Source: Bryobacterales bacterium
GTDB taxonomy: Bacteria; Acidobacteriota; Terriglobia; Bryobacterales; Bryobacteraceae
Reading direction: 5' to 3'
Assembly: GCA_003142355.1 (NCBI GenBank)
Contig: PLMF01000290.1
Span: forward strand, 14,278 to 31,289
Length of the DNA stretch: 17,012 nt
The notes under the pieces were generated by a model. It had not been told where the DNA came from and did not search any database. It saw only the letters and a list, made by a program, of their open reading frames with translations. The position numbers and the translations under genes are program-made. This document shows, in pieces, positions 8,721 through 15,368 of the stretch (its first letter is position 1; each line of letters begins with the position of its first letter).

Positions 8721-9935
8721 GTGGGGCCACCGGAAGCGCGAAGCCAAGTCGAGTTGCTGCACCAGATCAGCAATATCGTCAGCTCCAATCTGAGCCTCGA
8801 GCGGATGTTGCAGGAGTTGATCGCCATGGCGGTCGACGTGACCGGCTGCGACGCCTGCCTGGTTTACCTGGTGGACCACGCCAGCCACGAGATCGTGCTG
8901 CGCGCTTCGCAACTGCCGCATGCGCCCGAGATCGGCAAGATCCGCATGAAGATGGGCGAAGGCATCACGGGATGGGTGGCCCAGCATAAGTCCGTGGTGG
9001 CGCTCGCGGCCGACGCCGCGGCGGACGCGCGCTTCAAGACTTTCCAGGCGTTGCCGGAAGATACCTACCAGGCCTTTCTATCGGTGCCGCTGATCAGCAA
9101 CGGAGAGCTGATCGGGGTCATCAACGTGCATCACAAGGCCCAGCACGCGCATACGCCCGAAGAGACCGCGTTGATCGGCTTCATCGGCGAGCAACTGGGC
9201 GGCGCCATCGCCAAGTCCAAGCTGGAGGAGCGAACCGAGAGCGCAGCCCGGCGCATGGAGGCGCTGGCGGGACTGGCGCGGACCATCTCGGAAGAGGATT
9301 ATCTCGACCGCATTTTGCAGGCCATCTCGGAAATGGTGGCGGAGACGCTGGATTCGCCGGTGTGCTCCATCATGCTGGTGGACGAGGACCGCCGCGAGCT
9401 GGTGATTTCAGCGGCGCGCTGCTCTTCGCCGGACTATCTGCACAAGATGCCGCTCAAGATCGAGGACTCCCTCATTGGCCGCGTGGTGCGTGAAGGGCGG
9501 GTCATCGTGATCCGCGACGTGCTCGAGGAGAAGCAGTACCGCTACCCCGAATTAGCGCGCCGGACGGGCCTGGCTTCGCTGCTATCGGTGCCCTTGATGA
9601 CGCGCGAAAAAGCGATCGGCACCATCAACCTCTATACCCGCGAAGTCCGCCGCTTCACCGAAGACGAGATCGGCTTCGTCAAGGTGGTGGCGGGCCAGGC
9701 GGCCATCGCCATCGAGAACGCCCGGCTCATGTCGGAAGCCCTCGAAATGAAACGCACGCTCGAAGCGCGCAAGCTCATGGAGCGGGCCAAGGGCATCCTC
9801 CAGCACAAGCACAACCTCACCGAGGAAGAGGCCTACCTGAGGCTGCGCAATGAGAGCCGCCGGCTCCGGCGGTCCATGCGCGACCTGGCCGAAGCCGTGA
9901 TCCTCGCCGACGACCTGGAGCGCAAGAAGAAGTAA
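8721..9935 (+). CDS. GAF-GAF-ANTAR RNA-binding antitermination regulator
   Basis: A 404-residue cytoplasmic regulator. Two GAF sensor domains lie at about residues 12-160 (G-E-G-I-T-G-W-V-A near 79-87, A-F-L-S-V-P-L near 118-124) and 185-335 (S-L-I-G-R-V-V near 250-256, S-L-L-S-V-P-L near 286-292). A C-terminal ANTAR three-helix domain follows at about 340-398 (L-M-E-R-A-K-G-I-L near 352-360, then T-E-E-E-A-Y-L-R-L-R). ANTAR domains bind paired hexanucleotide-loop RNA hairpins and prevent terminator formation; GAF domains bind small ligands or respond to signals. The start is GTG, five bases after the stop codon of the glycosyltransferase gene, with a weak AGGA nearby, so translational coupling is likely. 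The simplest reading is that this protein controls, or is controlled with, surface-polysaccharide synthesis. Its RNA targets are not evident in the window. Confidence 0.9.
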   Translation: MGPPEARSQVELLHQISNIVSSNLSLERMLQELIAMAVDVTGCDACLVYLVDHASHEIVLRASQLPHAPEIGKIRMKMGEGITGWVAQHKSVVALAADAAADARFKTFQALPEDTYQAFLSVPLISNGELIGVINVHHKAQHAHTPEETALIGFIGEQLGGAIAKSKLEERTESAARRMEALAGLARTISEEDYLDRILQAISEMVAETLDSPVCSIMLVDEDRRELVISAARCSSPDYLHKMPLKIEDSLIGRVVREGRVIVIRDVLEEKQYRYPELARRTGLASLLSVPLMTREKAIGTINLYTREVRRFTEDEIGFVKVVAGQAAIAIENARLMSEALEMKRTLEARKLMERAKGILQHKHNLTEEEAYLRLRNESRRLRRSMRDLAEAVILADDLERKKK

Positions 9936-9950
9936 AAGGAGTAAAAGAGT

Positions 9951-10005
9951 AAAAGGGGTCAGACGCATTTATTGCCAGACCCGCAAAATGCGTCTGTCCC
10001 CTTTT
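9951..10005. repeat. REP-like inverted repeat / bidirectional hairpin between convergent genes
   Basis: AAAAGGGGTCAGACGCATTT (9951-9970) and its reverse complement (9986-10005) match at 19 of 20 positions around a 15-nt loop. The arms end in A- and T-runs, so the element can act as a terminator in both directions between the GAF-ANTAR gene and the HDOD gene. The GGGG-(T/A)CAGACGC core resembles palindromes mobilised by REP-associated tyrosine transposases. Three (A/G)GTAAAAG units precede it (about 9932-9955). No transposase is nearby. Confidence 0.75.
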
Positions 10006-10040
10006 CCCCCAGGCGTGATGCCGGGTCTCGGGCCAGGCGA

Positions 10041-11030
10041 TCAGAAATCGAGCGACTCAATCATCTTGAGGGGGCTGGCTTGGGCCGCCTCCAGCTTATC
10101 GGTCAGCTCTCTGCGAAGAGCTTCCGGTGCGCACTCCTCGATGGTTGCCACGGGGTCTCGCGGGCCTTCGTGACGAATCGCTTGAAACATGAGATCGTCA
10201 GCCAGCCGGCAACTCAAATGAACCAAGGTAATCAGGTCGCGGTTGGCCGACTCTTCATGGTGGCACTCGACGGCTTTACACAGCGCCTCGGGCAAGCCCC
10301 ACGCTCGGGCCAGAAGCGAACCCGCGCGGCAGTGGTCCATGCCGAATTGCGCCTGCTCCTTGGCCCGGATGTCAGCTTCGGTGTTGTGCGCCGCCAAGGC
10401 CAGTCGGGTGTACTCCGTGGGATGCGCCGCCAGCAGGCCCATGCGGCCGAGATCGTGCACGATGGCGGCAATGTGGGCGAGGTCGCTGGGGACTCCGAAG
10501 GCCGGGGCAAACTCCTGCGCGATGGCCGCGGTGGCAATGTTATGGATCCACAGCCTGCGCACGACCGCTGTTCGCGGCGCGCCCTTCATCATGCTGCGCA
10601 TGGCCAGGGTAGTTGCCAGTGATTTCGTGCGTTCGATCCCCAGAAGCCCGATGGCGAGGGCCGGGCTGGTAATGGCACCGGGAGAGCCGAACAACGGCGA
10701 GTTCGCCACCCCCAGGATTTCGGATGCGACGGCCGGGTCGGATTCGACCAGGCTGGCAACACTCTCGATCTTGACGTCGTCCCGGTCGAACAGCCGCAAC
10801 AGGCTGATGACGACTGGCGCAAATGGAGGCAACTTCGCCAGTGGTCCCAGCTCCGCCGTTTCCACGTGATGGCGCTCGAGCAATTCGGCTCCGCGGGTTT
10901 CTTCCTGGTCTTGTCTGCCGGTGGCGGCTTCAGCCTCCAGCGCCTGGATCTCGCCCGCCAACTTCGGCGTCTTGTCGCCGGCTGCGCGGCGCCGCGCAAA
11001 CCCCCACATCGGATTGTGAAAAATCGGCAT
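10041..11030 (-). CDS. HDOD domain signalling protein
   Basis: A 329-residue cytoplasmic protein. Residues 1-60 are charged and probably flexible. Residues 62-260 form an HDOD domain, a relative of HD phosphohydrolases that usually serves as a non-enzymatic signalling module in chemotaxis, motility, biofilm and virulence regulation. Signatures are L-P-P-F-A-P-V-V (67-74), V-E-S-D-P-A-V-A-S-E-I-L (95-106), A-N-S-P-L-F-G (109-115), A-I-V-H192-D193-L-G-R (189-196), M-D-H-C-R-A-G (231-237) and C-H-H-E-E (256-260). Several HD-type residues are kept, so weak metal binding cannot be ruled out. The start is ATG at 11028-11030; a TTG two codons upstream is also possible. A TAGAAT -10-like box lies at 11055-11060 on the minus strand. 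The gene is convergent with the GAF-ANTAR gene. Confidence 0.9.
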   Translation of the reverse strand: MPIFHNPMWGFARRRAAGDKTPKLAGEIQALEAEAATGRQDQEETRGAELLERHHVETAELGPLAKLPPFAPVVISLLRLFDRDDVKIESVASLVESDPAVASEILGVANSPLFGSPGAITSPALAIGLLGIERTKSLATTLAMRSMMKGAPRTAVVRRLWIHNIATAAIAQEFAPAFGVPSDLAHIAAIVHDLGRMGLLAAHPTEYTRLALAAHNTEADIRAKEQAQFGMDHCRAGSLLARAWGLPEALCKAVECHHEESANRDLITLVHLSCRLADDLMFQAIRHEGPRDPVATIEECAPEALRRELTDKLEAAQASPLKMIESLDF

Positions 11031-11093
11031 GAGCAATCAGCAGGCCCAGAATCGATTCTACTACCATCATGTCTGGACAGGCCGCAGCAGCCA

Positions 11094-11260
11094 CGTTGGT
11101 ACCATTCCTCTTTTGTACTGGTCCCCCAGCGGTACGTCTAGAACTGTATTTCCGCCGCCAACGGATGCACCATGGAACTTACGGCCAAGGGCCCTCAGAA
11201 ACGTACGCAGACGTTTTGGTCAGCGCCGGGATACCGCGTCCATCCCGGCGCTTTTTTTTT
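11094..11260 (+). ncRNA. Candidate structured RNA ending in an intrinsic terminator
   Basis: No convincing protein is encoded here, yet the plus strand ends in a textbook terminator and carries nested pairings upstream. CGTTGG (11094-11099) pairs with CCAACG (11158-11163), TACC (11100-11103) with GGTA (11131-11134), and CTGG (11118-11121) with CCAG (11126-11129). Two small hairpins follow: GGCC/GGCC (11183-11186, 11190-11193) and AACGT/ACGTT (11200-11204, 11211-11215). The result would be a transcript of about 170 nt, either a free small RNA or the leader of a gene now lost. I do not recognise a known riboswitch or RNA family and found no clear promoter. Confidence 0.3.
11222..11260 (+). terminator. 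Strong Rho-independent terminator
   Basis: AGCGCCGGGAT (11222-11232) and ATCCCGGCGCT (11242-11252) form a perfect 11-bp stem with a 9-nt loop, followed by nine T residues (11252-11260). The T-run is on the plus strand only. No plus-strand gene with recognisable coding content lies upstream, so it appears to end a non-coding transcript. Confidence 0.85.
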
Positions 11261-11283
11261 GGGATTCGCTCCAGCACGCTGCC

Positions 11284-11516
11284 TTACAAGACCGTCAGCA
11301 CCACGGCTATGCGCAGCGGGCTGTTGTCCGCGCCCGGTGATGTTACCGTGATCGTGCCGGAATAGGTGCCCGAAGACAGGCCCGATCCGCTTGCCGAAAC
11401 CGTAAAAGCCCTTTCACGACGTCGCCGAACGTGACGCCGGTCGATTGGCCCGCCAGTCGGGCGAGTCCTGCGACGAGGAGCAGAGAGAACTTGATCCGAA
11501 ACACTGAAACTTTCAA
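11284..11516 (-). pseudogene. Remnant of a secreted YVTN/Ig-like-domain protein (5' and 3' ends only)
   Basis: On the minus strand a start codon (TTG at 11516 or GTG at 11504) opens a signal peptide (F-R-I-K-F-S-L-L-L-V-A-G) and a short mature stretch G-V-T-F-G-D-V-V. After a frame change near 11405-11415 the sequence continues as F-T-V-S-A-S-G, S-G-T-Y-S-G-T-I-T-V-T, and A-V-V-L-T-V-L before a TAA at 11284-11286. The last part is the C terminus of a BACON/Ig-like repeat, and the first part matches the N termini of secreted beta-propeller proteins I recall from Solibacter. A large middle section, probably hundreds of codons, is missing, so this is a gene with an internal deletion. The stretch from 11505 to 11644 otherwise holds only short hairpins. 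Confidence 0.6.
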
Positions 11517-11627
11517 CCCGGACGTCAGGTGAGAAGTGCCGATGCCGCCATCGGGCTTAACAAAACTTTACAGAAACGCCGATGGATGCTCCGCAACTGC
11601 GGCCGAGAACAACTCGTCTGTGATTGC

Positions 11628-11638
11628 GAGAGGTGATC
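11628..11638 (+). promoter_or_regulatory. Extended Shine-Dalgarno of the sigma factor gene
   Basis: GAGAGGTGATC shares AGGTGATC with the perfect complement of the 16S rRNA 3' end. The AGGTGA core lies 8 nt before the GTG at 11645, which favours that start over the TTG at 11624 or the GTG at 11633 that lies within the site. Confidence 0.7.
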
Positions 11639-11644
11639 GCTTCC

Positions 11645-12214
11645 GTGGACATCGATGCGCAAATGATGCTGAACGCCAAGCGGGGCGACATGAGCGCCCT
11701 CGAGGTGTTGGTGCGAAAGCATCGCGGACCCATTGCCCACTATGTCTATCGCATGGTGGGGAACTATGCCATCTCCGAGGAACTCGCCCAGGAAGTCTTT
11801 CTGAGAGTCCATCGCTATCGGGAAGGCTATGAGATGACCGCGAAGTTCACCACCTGGCTCTATCGCATTGCGGATCACATGGCGCTGAACTGGCTTCGCG
11901 ATAGTGGGCGTGAGCGGTTCCACGAATGCCTGGAGGCCCCGCCAGGCAACCGGCTACGGCGGCAGTTCGCGGATCCAAACATCAGAATCGATGAATGGCT
12001 GGTCCTGGAGCGCAAGCTCGAGGAGGTGCGGCGGGCGGTCGGCGAATTGCCCGAGCGGCAGCGGAAGGTCGTGCTGCTGCACAAGTTCGAAGACGTGGGG
12101 TGCGAGGAAATTGCCGCCACTCTTGGGTGCTCGCATCAAGCGGTCCGCTCCCTTTTGTGCCGCGCGTACGCGACGCTCCGGGTTCGCCTGGCGCAGATCG
12201 GCAAGGAGTGGTGA
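11645..12214 (+). CDS. ECF-type RNA polymerase sigma factor
   Basis: A 189-residue sigma-70 family protein of the compact ECF class with regions 2 and 4 only. Region 2 spans about residues 20-90: L-V-R-K-H-R, the core-binding A-I-S-E-E-L-A-Q-E-V-F, and the -10-recognition segment around F-T-T-W-L-Y-R-I-A. Region 4 spans about 124-182: L-P-E-R-Q-R-K-V-V-L-L, then the helix-turn-helix I-A-A-T-L-G-C-S-H-Q-A-V-R-S-L-L-C-R-A. It directs RNA polymerase to a specific promoter set. The GTG start is set by the strong ribosome site just upstream. No anti-sigma gene follows: the next gene is convergent, with only 7 bp between the stop codons. How this sigma factor is controlled is therefore not shown here. 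Confidence 0.9.
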   Translation: MDIDAQMMLNAKRGDMSALEVLVRKHRGPIAHYVYRMVGNYAISEELAQEVFLRVHRYREGYEMTAKFTTWLYRIADHMALNWLRDSGRERFHECLEAPPGNRLRRQFADPNIRIDEWLVLERKLEEVRRAVGELPERQRKVVLLHKFEDVGCEEIAATLGCSHQAVRSLLCRAYATLRVRLAQIGKEW

Positions 12215-12221
12215 GAGCGAT

Positions 12222-12908
12222 TTACACCGAGAACCGATAGCCCACTCCGCGGACCGTATGGATGTGCCTCGGGGTTTGCGGGTTGTCTTCCAGCTTCTGG
12301 CGCAACCAGGCGACGTGCACATCGATGGTCCTGGATGAGACGCCGGGCTGATACTCCCAGACGCCTTCCAACAGCTCATCCCGGGAGACCACTTTGCCGC
12401 GATGATCGATCAGGTAACGGAGTAGCTCGAGCTCTTTGGCGGCCAGTCCGATGGGCATTCCGTCCTTGCGCACATCGCCCTTTTCGAAATCGACATCGAC
12501 GTTCCCGAACTGGAACCGCGCCACCGGTGTGAGCTTTTCCTTATTCACGCGGCGCAGCAAGGCTTCGATTCTGGCCAGCAGCTCGGGCGGCTCGAACGGC
12601 TTGGTCAGGTAATCGTCGGCTCCCAGCTTGAGGCCGACCACGCGATCGATGAGCTGTGTCTTGGCCGTCAGCATCAGGACCGCCACATCTTTTCCCCGCT
12701 GCCGCAGTTCACGGCAGACTTCCAGCCCGTTCTTGCCGGGCAGCATCACATCGAGGACGATCAAGTCGAAACTCTCATTCACCGCCCTGGCCAACCCCGT
12801 GGGTCCGTCGATGGCGGTCTCGACCGTGTAGCCTTCGGCGCGGAGCAGGTCGGAGAGCGTCAGCACCAGGCCTGGCTCATCCTCCACCAGGAGAATGCGC
12901 GAGTTCAT
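12222..12908 (-). CDS. OmpR/PhoB-family response regulator
   Basis: A 228-residue two-component DNA-binding regulator. The receiver domain (1-120) has the acidic pair E9-D10 (with E11), the phosphorylation site D53 in V-L-D-V-M-L-P-G, the switch residue T81 and K103 in L-T-K-P-F. The winged-helix effector domain (about 130-226) has the family's L-A-A-K-E-L-E-L-L-R-Y-L, V-S-R-D-E-L-L and I-H-T-V-R-G-V-G-Y-R-F signatures. The ATG at 12906-12908 overlaps the stop codon of the kinase gene (ATGA), with GGAG 8 nt upstream; the open frame further upstream is shadow sequence. It is the cognate partner of the kinase encoded just before it. Target genes are unknown; the divergent TonB-dependent receptor is a candidate by proximity only. 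Confidence 0.95.
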   Translation of the reverse strand: MNSRILLVEDEPGLVLTLSDLLRAEGYTVETAIDGPTGLARAVNESFDLIVLDVMLPGKNGLEVCRELRQRGKDVAVLMLTAKTQLIDRVVGLKLGADDYLTKPFEPPELLARIEALLRRVNKEKLTPVARFQFGNVDVDFEKGDVRKDGMPIGLAAKELELLRYLIDHRGKVVSRDELLEGVWEYQPGVSSRTIDVHVAWLRQKLEDNPQTPRHIHTVRGVGYRFSV

Positions 12909-14575
12909 GAGGATGCTCCGGTGGGTGATGGGGATGCTCCGGTGGGCGCGGGGGGCGCGGCGGGAATCCGCACGATGAACTCGGCTCCCTTCATCGGCTC
13001 GCTCTTCACGCGTATACTGCCGCCGTGCGCCTCGACAATCTTCTTCGCCAGGTTCAACCCCAGTCCGGCGCCGTGTATTTGATTCTCGACCGCGCGCCGG
13101 CCGCGAAAGAACGGCTCGAAAATGTGTTTCTGCTCGTCCTCCGGGATTCCAGGTCCGCGATCCGCGACTCGAATTTCGACCATCGCTTGTTCTTTGTCGC
13201 GCGTCTGGGAGGCGAAGACACCGATCCAGTTGTCCCCTTCGGTTCCGTACTTGGCGGCGTTGCCGATGAGGTTTTGAAGAGCGTGCTGGAGCGCCACGGG
13301 ATCGCAGAGAATGGGAGGAAGCCCGGGGTCGATCTTCTTTTCGACGACGCACTGAGACTCGGTGATAGCGGCCTCGATAACGGCCTCGACCGGCAGCGGC
13401 TCCGGTTCCTGGATGACCCAGCCCGCCTTGGCGCCGGCGAACTGCAGAACCTGCTCGACCAATTCTTTGAGCCGGCCGCTCTCCCGCTGAATCAAGACTC
13501 CATAGCGTTCCACCTGGCTGGGGTCCTGGGCTACTCCGCCGCGCAGGTTGTATGCGGCGGTGTGGATGACAGCCAGCGGCGTCCGCAACTCGTGGGAAAC
13601 TCCGGCCACGAAATCCATCTGCAGCTCCGCGAGTTTCTGCGCGCGGCGCGTGAAGCGCACCAAGGCGGCCACGCTGGCCACCATCAACAGAAGCACGCCC
13701 GCGGTAACGGCCAGGTTGCGCCACCGGGCTTGAGCGACCACCGCTTCGAGCGATCCGGAGCGGTGTCGCACCAACATCTGCCAGCGCCCGGGGCCTCCGC
13801 CGGGCCCGCGGCCGCGCCCGCCCGCGCCGGGCGGTCCCTCGGGGCGAAAGATCCGATCGAACTGCACTTCGAAAAGGCCGACCGAGGCGTCCGCGGAAGC
13901 GGCTGTCGGCTGCGGTGCATCGGGGTCCGATTGATAGATCACGGTTGGCTGAGTTGCTCTGGTGACCACTTCGACTTGGTAGTCCGAGCCGAGATGCCGC
14001 TGTATCAGTTCCGGCAGCATGACATCGCGAACGTACGGAAGGTTGAGCTCGAAGATAATGCTGGTGGACGGAGCGCCGCGCGGGAGCATTCCGAACAGGG
14101 GCAGTTCGAACGCCGGCCCGTCATCTTCGGGCGGCGGGCCAGGTGGGCCGCGTCTCCGTTCTCGAATGGCGTTCCACTCGGCGGGCCACTCGGTTGTCTC
14201 GAAGACGCCTGTCTCCAGGTTGAGGCGCCGCAATTGCGGCTCGGCGATGGCGATGGCGCGGAAGATCTGGCCGTGGCGGGCCGTCTTCCTCCACTGCTGG
14301 TAGCGGGCCGCGAACTCCGCCTCCGACGGTTGGGTGGTGGGTGACGGGTTGGCCGGAAGCAGTGCGCGGCACGCGGTGGCGATCTCGGAATTGAGATCCC
14401 GGCTCAGCCGGTCGAGGCTCGCCTGCAAGCTTCCACGCAGGCGATCGCGCGCCGCCAGACTGACCTCGCCGATCCATCGATATTGCAAAACCCCGAGAAC
14501 TCCACAAAGGACCAGGAGTGTGGCGACAAACAACCAGGAAAGCACGGCTCGCCGCTGGTTTGGTTCCACGTTCAT
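12905..14575 (-). CDS. Membrane sensor histidine kinase
   Basis: A 556-residue inner-membrane kinase. A first transmembrane helix (about 11-31) and a second (about 287-306) enclose a periplasmic sensor region of about 250 residues. That region has two Pro/Gly-rich stretches, near 141-154 and 245-264. The cytoplasmic part carries the dimerisation/phosphoacceptor motif S-H328-E-L-R-T-P and the ATP-binding HATPase motifs N435-L-I-G-N439, D472-R-G-P-G-I-P, F-E-P-F-F-R-G, and G-A-G-L-G-L-N-L-A. There is no clear HAMP domain. The C-terminal tail ends in a short P-T-G-A-S repeat from a 21-bp tandem duplication. The gene begins 19 bp after the methyltransferase stop and overlaps the response-regulator start by 4 bp, so the three genes probably form an operon. 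The stimulus is unknown. Confidence 0.93.
   Translation of the reverse strand: MNVEPNQRRAVLSWLFVATLLVLCGVLGVLQYRWIGEVSLAARDRLRGSLQASLDRLSRDLNSEIATACRALLPANPSPTTQPSEAEFAARYQQWRKTARHGQIFRAIAIAEPQLRRLNLETGVFETTEWPAEWNAIRERRRGPPGPPPEDDGPAFELPLFGMLPRGAPSTSIIFELNLPYVRDVMLPELIQRHLGSDYQVEVVTRATQPTVIYQSDPDAPQPTAASADASVGLFEVQFDRIFRPEGPPGAGGRGRGPGGGPGRWQMLVRHRSGSLEAVVAQARWRNLAVTAGVLLLMVASVAALVRFTRRAQKLAELQMDFVAGVSHELRTPLAVIHTAAYNLRGGVAQDPSQVERYGVLIQRESGRLKELVEQVLQFAGAKAGWVIQEPEPLPVEAVIEAAITESQCVVEKKIDPGLPPILCDPVALQHALQNLIGNAAKYGTEGDNWIGVFASQTRDKEQAMVEIRVADRGPGIPEDEQKHIFEPFFRGRRAVENQIHGAGLGLNLAKKIVEAHGGSIRVKSEPMKGAEFIVRIPAAPPAPTGASPSPTGASS
12911..12952. repeat. 21-bp tandem duplication at the kinase 3' end
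   Basis: GGATGCTCCGGTGGG occurs at 12911-12925 and again at 12932-12946, a 21-bp period. In frame it encodes two copies of P-T-G-A-S in the last residues of the sensor kinase, beyond its catalytic domain. The first copy lies just upstream of the response-regulator start and includes its GGAG ribosome site. Confidence 0.7.
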
Positions 14576-14594
14576 ATGATAGACCGCGCGCGGG

Positions 14595-15242
14595 CTAGCG
14601 CTTCTTCAGGGTGATGCCCAGCCCTCCCCCTTCCATGTAGAACAGTGTCTCCAGCGCCGGGTTGGAGGTGACCAGCCGGTTGTAGTCGGCGACCATGCCG
14701 ACGTTGTGGGCCAGAATCAAGCCGCCCGGCCGCACCAGCGGCAGCAACTTCTTCAAGTAGTCGACGTAGCCCTCTTTGTCGGCGTCGATAAACAGAACGT
14801 CGATGGGCTCCTTGAGGCGGGCAATCGTCTGGTGGGCGTCGCCCTCGACAACCGTCACGAGTTGGTCGACGCCGGCTTTCTTAAAATGCCCGCGGGCCGT
14901 GGCCGCCCGGCCGGCATCGTACTCGAAGGTCGTCAGTTTGCCGCCCGTCTTTTGAAGGGCGAGGCACAGCCATAAGCCGGAGAGGCCGGTGGATGTGCCG
15001 ATTTCAACCACGTTCCTGGCGCCCGCCGCCTCGGTGAGCAATCGCAGCATTCGACCGTCGGTAACCGGCACGTTCATGTACATCGCCCCGGTCCTCTGCG
15101 CCTCGTCCAAAACCGCCAGCACTTTCTTCTCGACCTCCGAGTTGGCTAGAGGCAAGCCTGCGCCGCCCCTCGGGACGGGCTGGTTAAAAGCCACGATGGC
15201 CGCCGCCAGTATCAGGCCGATGACAACCAGAATTCGTTTCAC
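14595..15242 (-). CDS. Exported or membrane-anchored O-methyltransferase (CCoAOMT/COMT-like)
   Basis: A 215-residue class I SAM-dependent methyltransferase of the caffeoyl-CoA/catechol O-methyltransferase type. The cofactor site reads V-V-E-I-G-T-S-T-G-L-S (78-88), with F-E-Y-D (106-109) as the ribose-binding acidic region and E-G-D-A-H (133-137). D-V-L-F-I-D-A-D-K (148-156) and the following G-G-L-I-L-A-H-N supply the metal-binding Asp and Asn residues. Unusually, residues 1-19 (M-K-R then a hydrophobic stretch) look like a signal peptide or anchor, although SAM is cytoplasmic; a membrane-anchored enzyme with its domain inside is one explanation. The start is GTG (15240-15242) behind a perfect GGAGG (15252-15256) at 9 nt. 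It is first in the likely operon with the sensor kinase and response regulator. The acceptor substrate is unknown. Confidence 0.85.
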   Translation of the reverse strand: MKRILVVIGLILAAAIVAFNQPVPRGGAGLPLANSEVEKKVLAVLDEAQRTGAMYMNVPVTDGRMLRLLTEAAGARNVVEIGTSTGLSGLWLCLALQKTGGKLTTFEYDAGRAATARGHFKKAGVDQLVTVVEGDAHQTIARLKEPIDVLFIDADKEGYVDYLKKLLPLVRPGGLILAHNVGMVADYNRLVTSNPALETLFYMEGGGLGITLKKR

Positions 15243-15368
15243 TTCCGCGTGCCTCCTCTTCTATCGAAGCTTAAACCGCCACCAGGCCAGAGTAAAGAAT
15301 GTGTTAAGGACGTAAAGCTTGCACGCCCGGGGGAAACAATCAGCGGCGCGATTGCTTCTCTATAGGCG

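Noticed and set aside
11094..11220. Known riboswitch (guanidine-I, cyclic di-GMP, fluoride, cobalamin) or 6S RNA
   Set aside because: I looked for their conserved core sequences by eye and found none; only generic stems and the terminator remain.
11029..11365. Two short plus-strand open frames across the terminator
   Set aside because: Both read through the perfect terminator stem and T-run, lack ribosome sites and have no recognisable domain.
13025..14344. Plus-strand open frame (439 codons) opposite the sensor kinase
   Set aside because: A shadow of the kinase gene; composition is Arg/Gly/Leu-rich and no motif is present.
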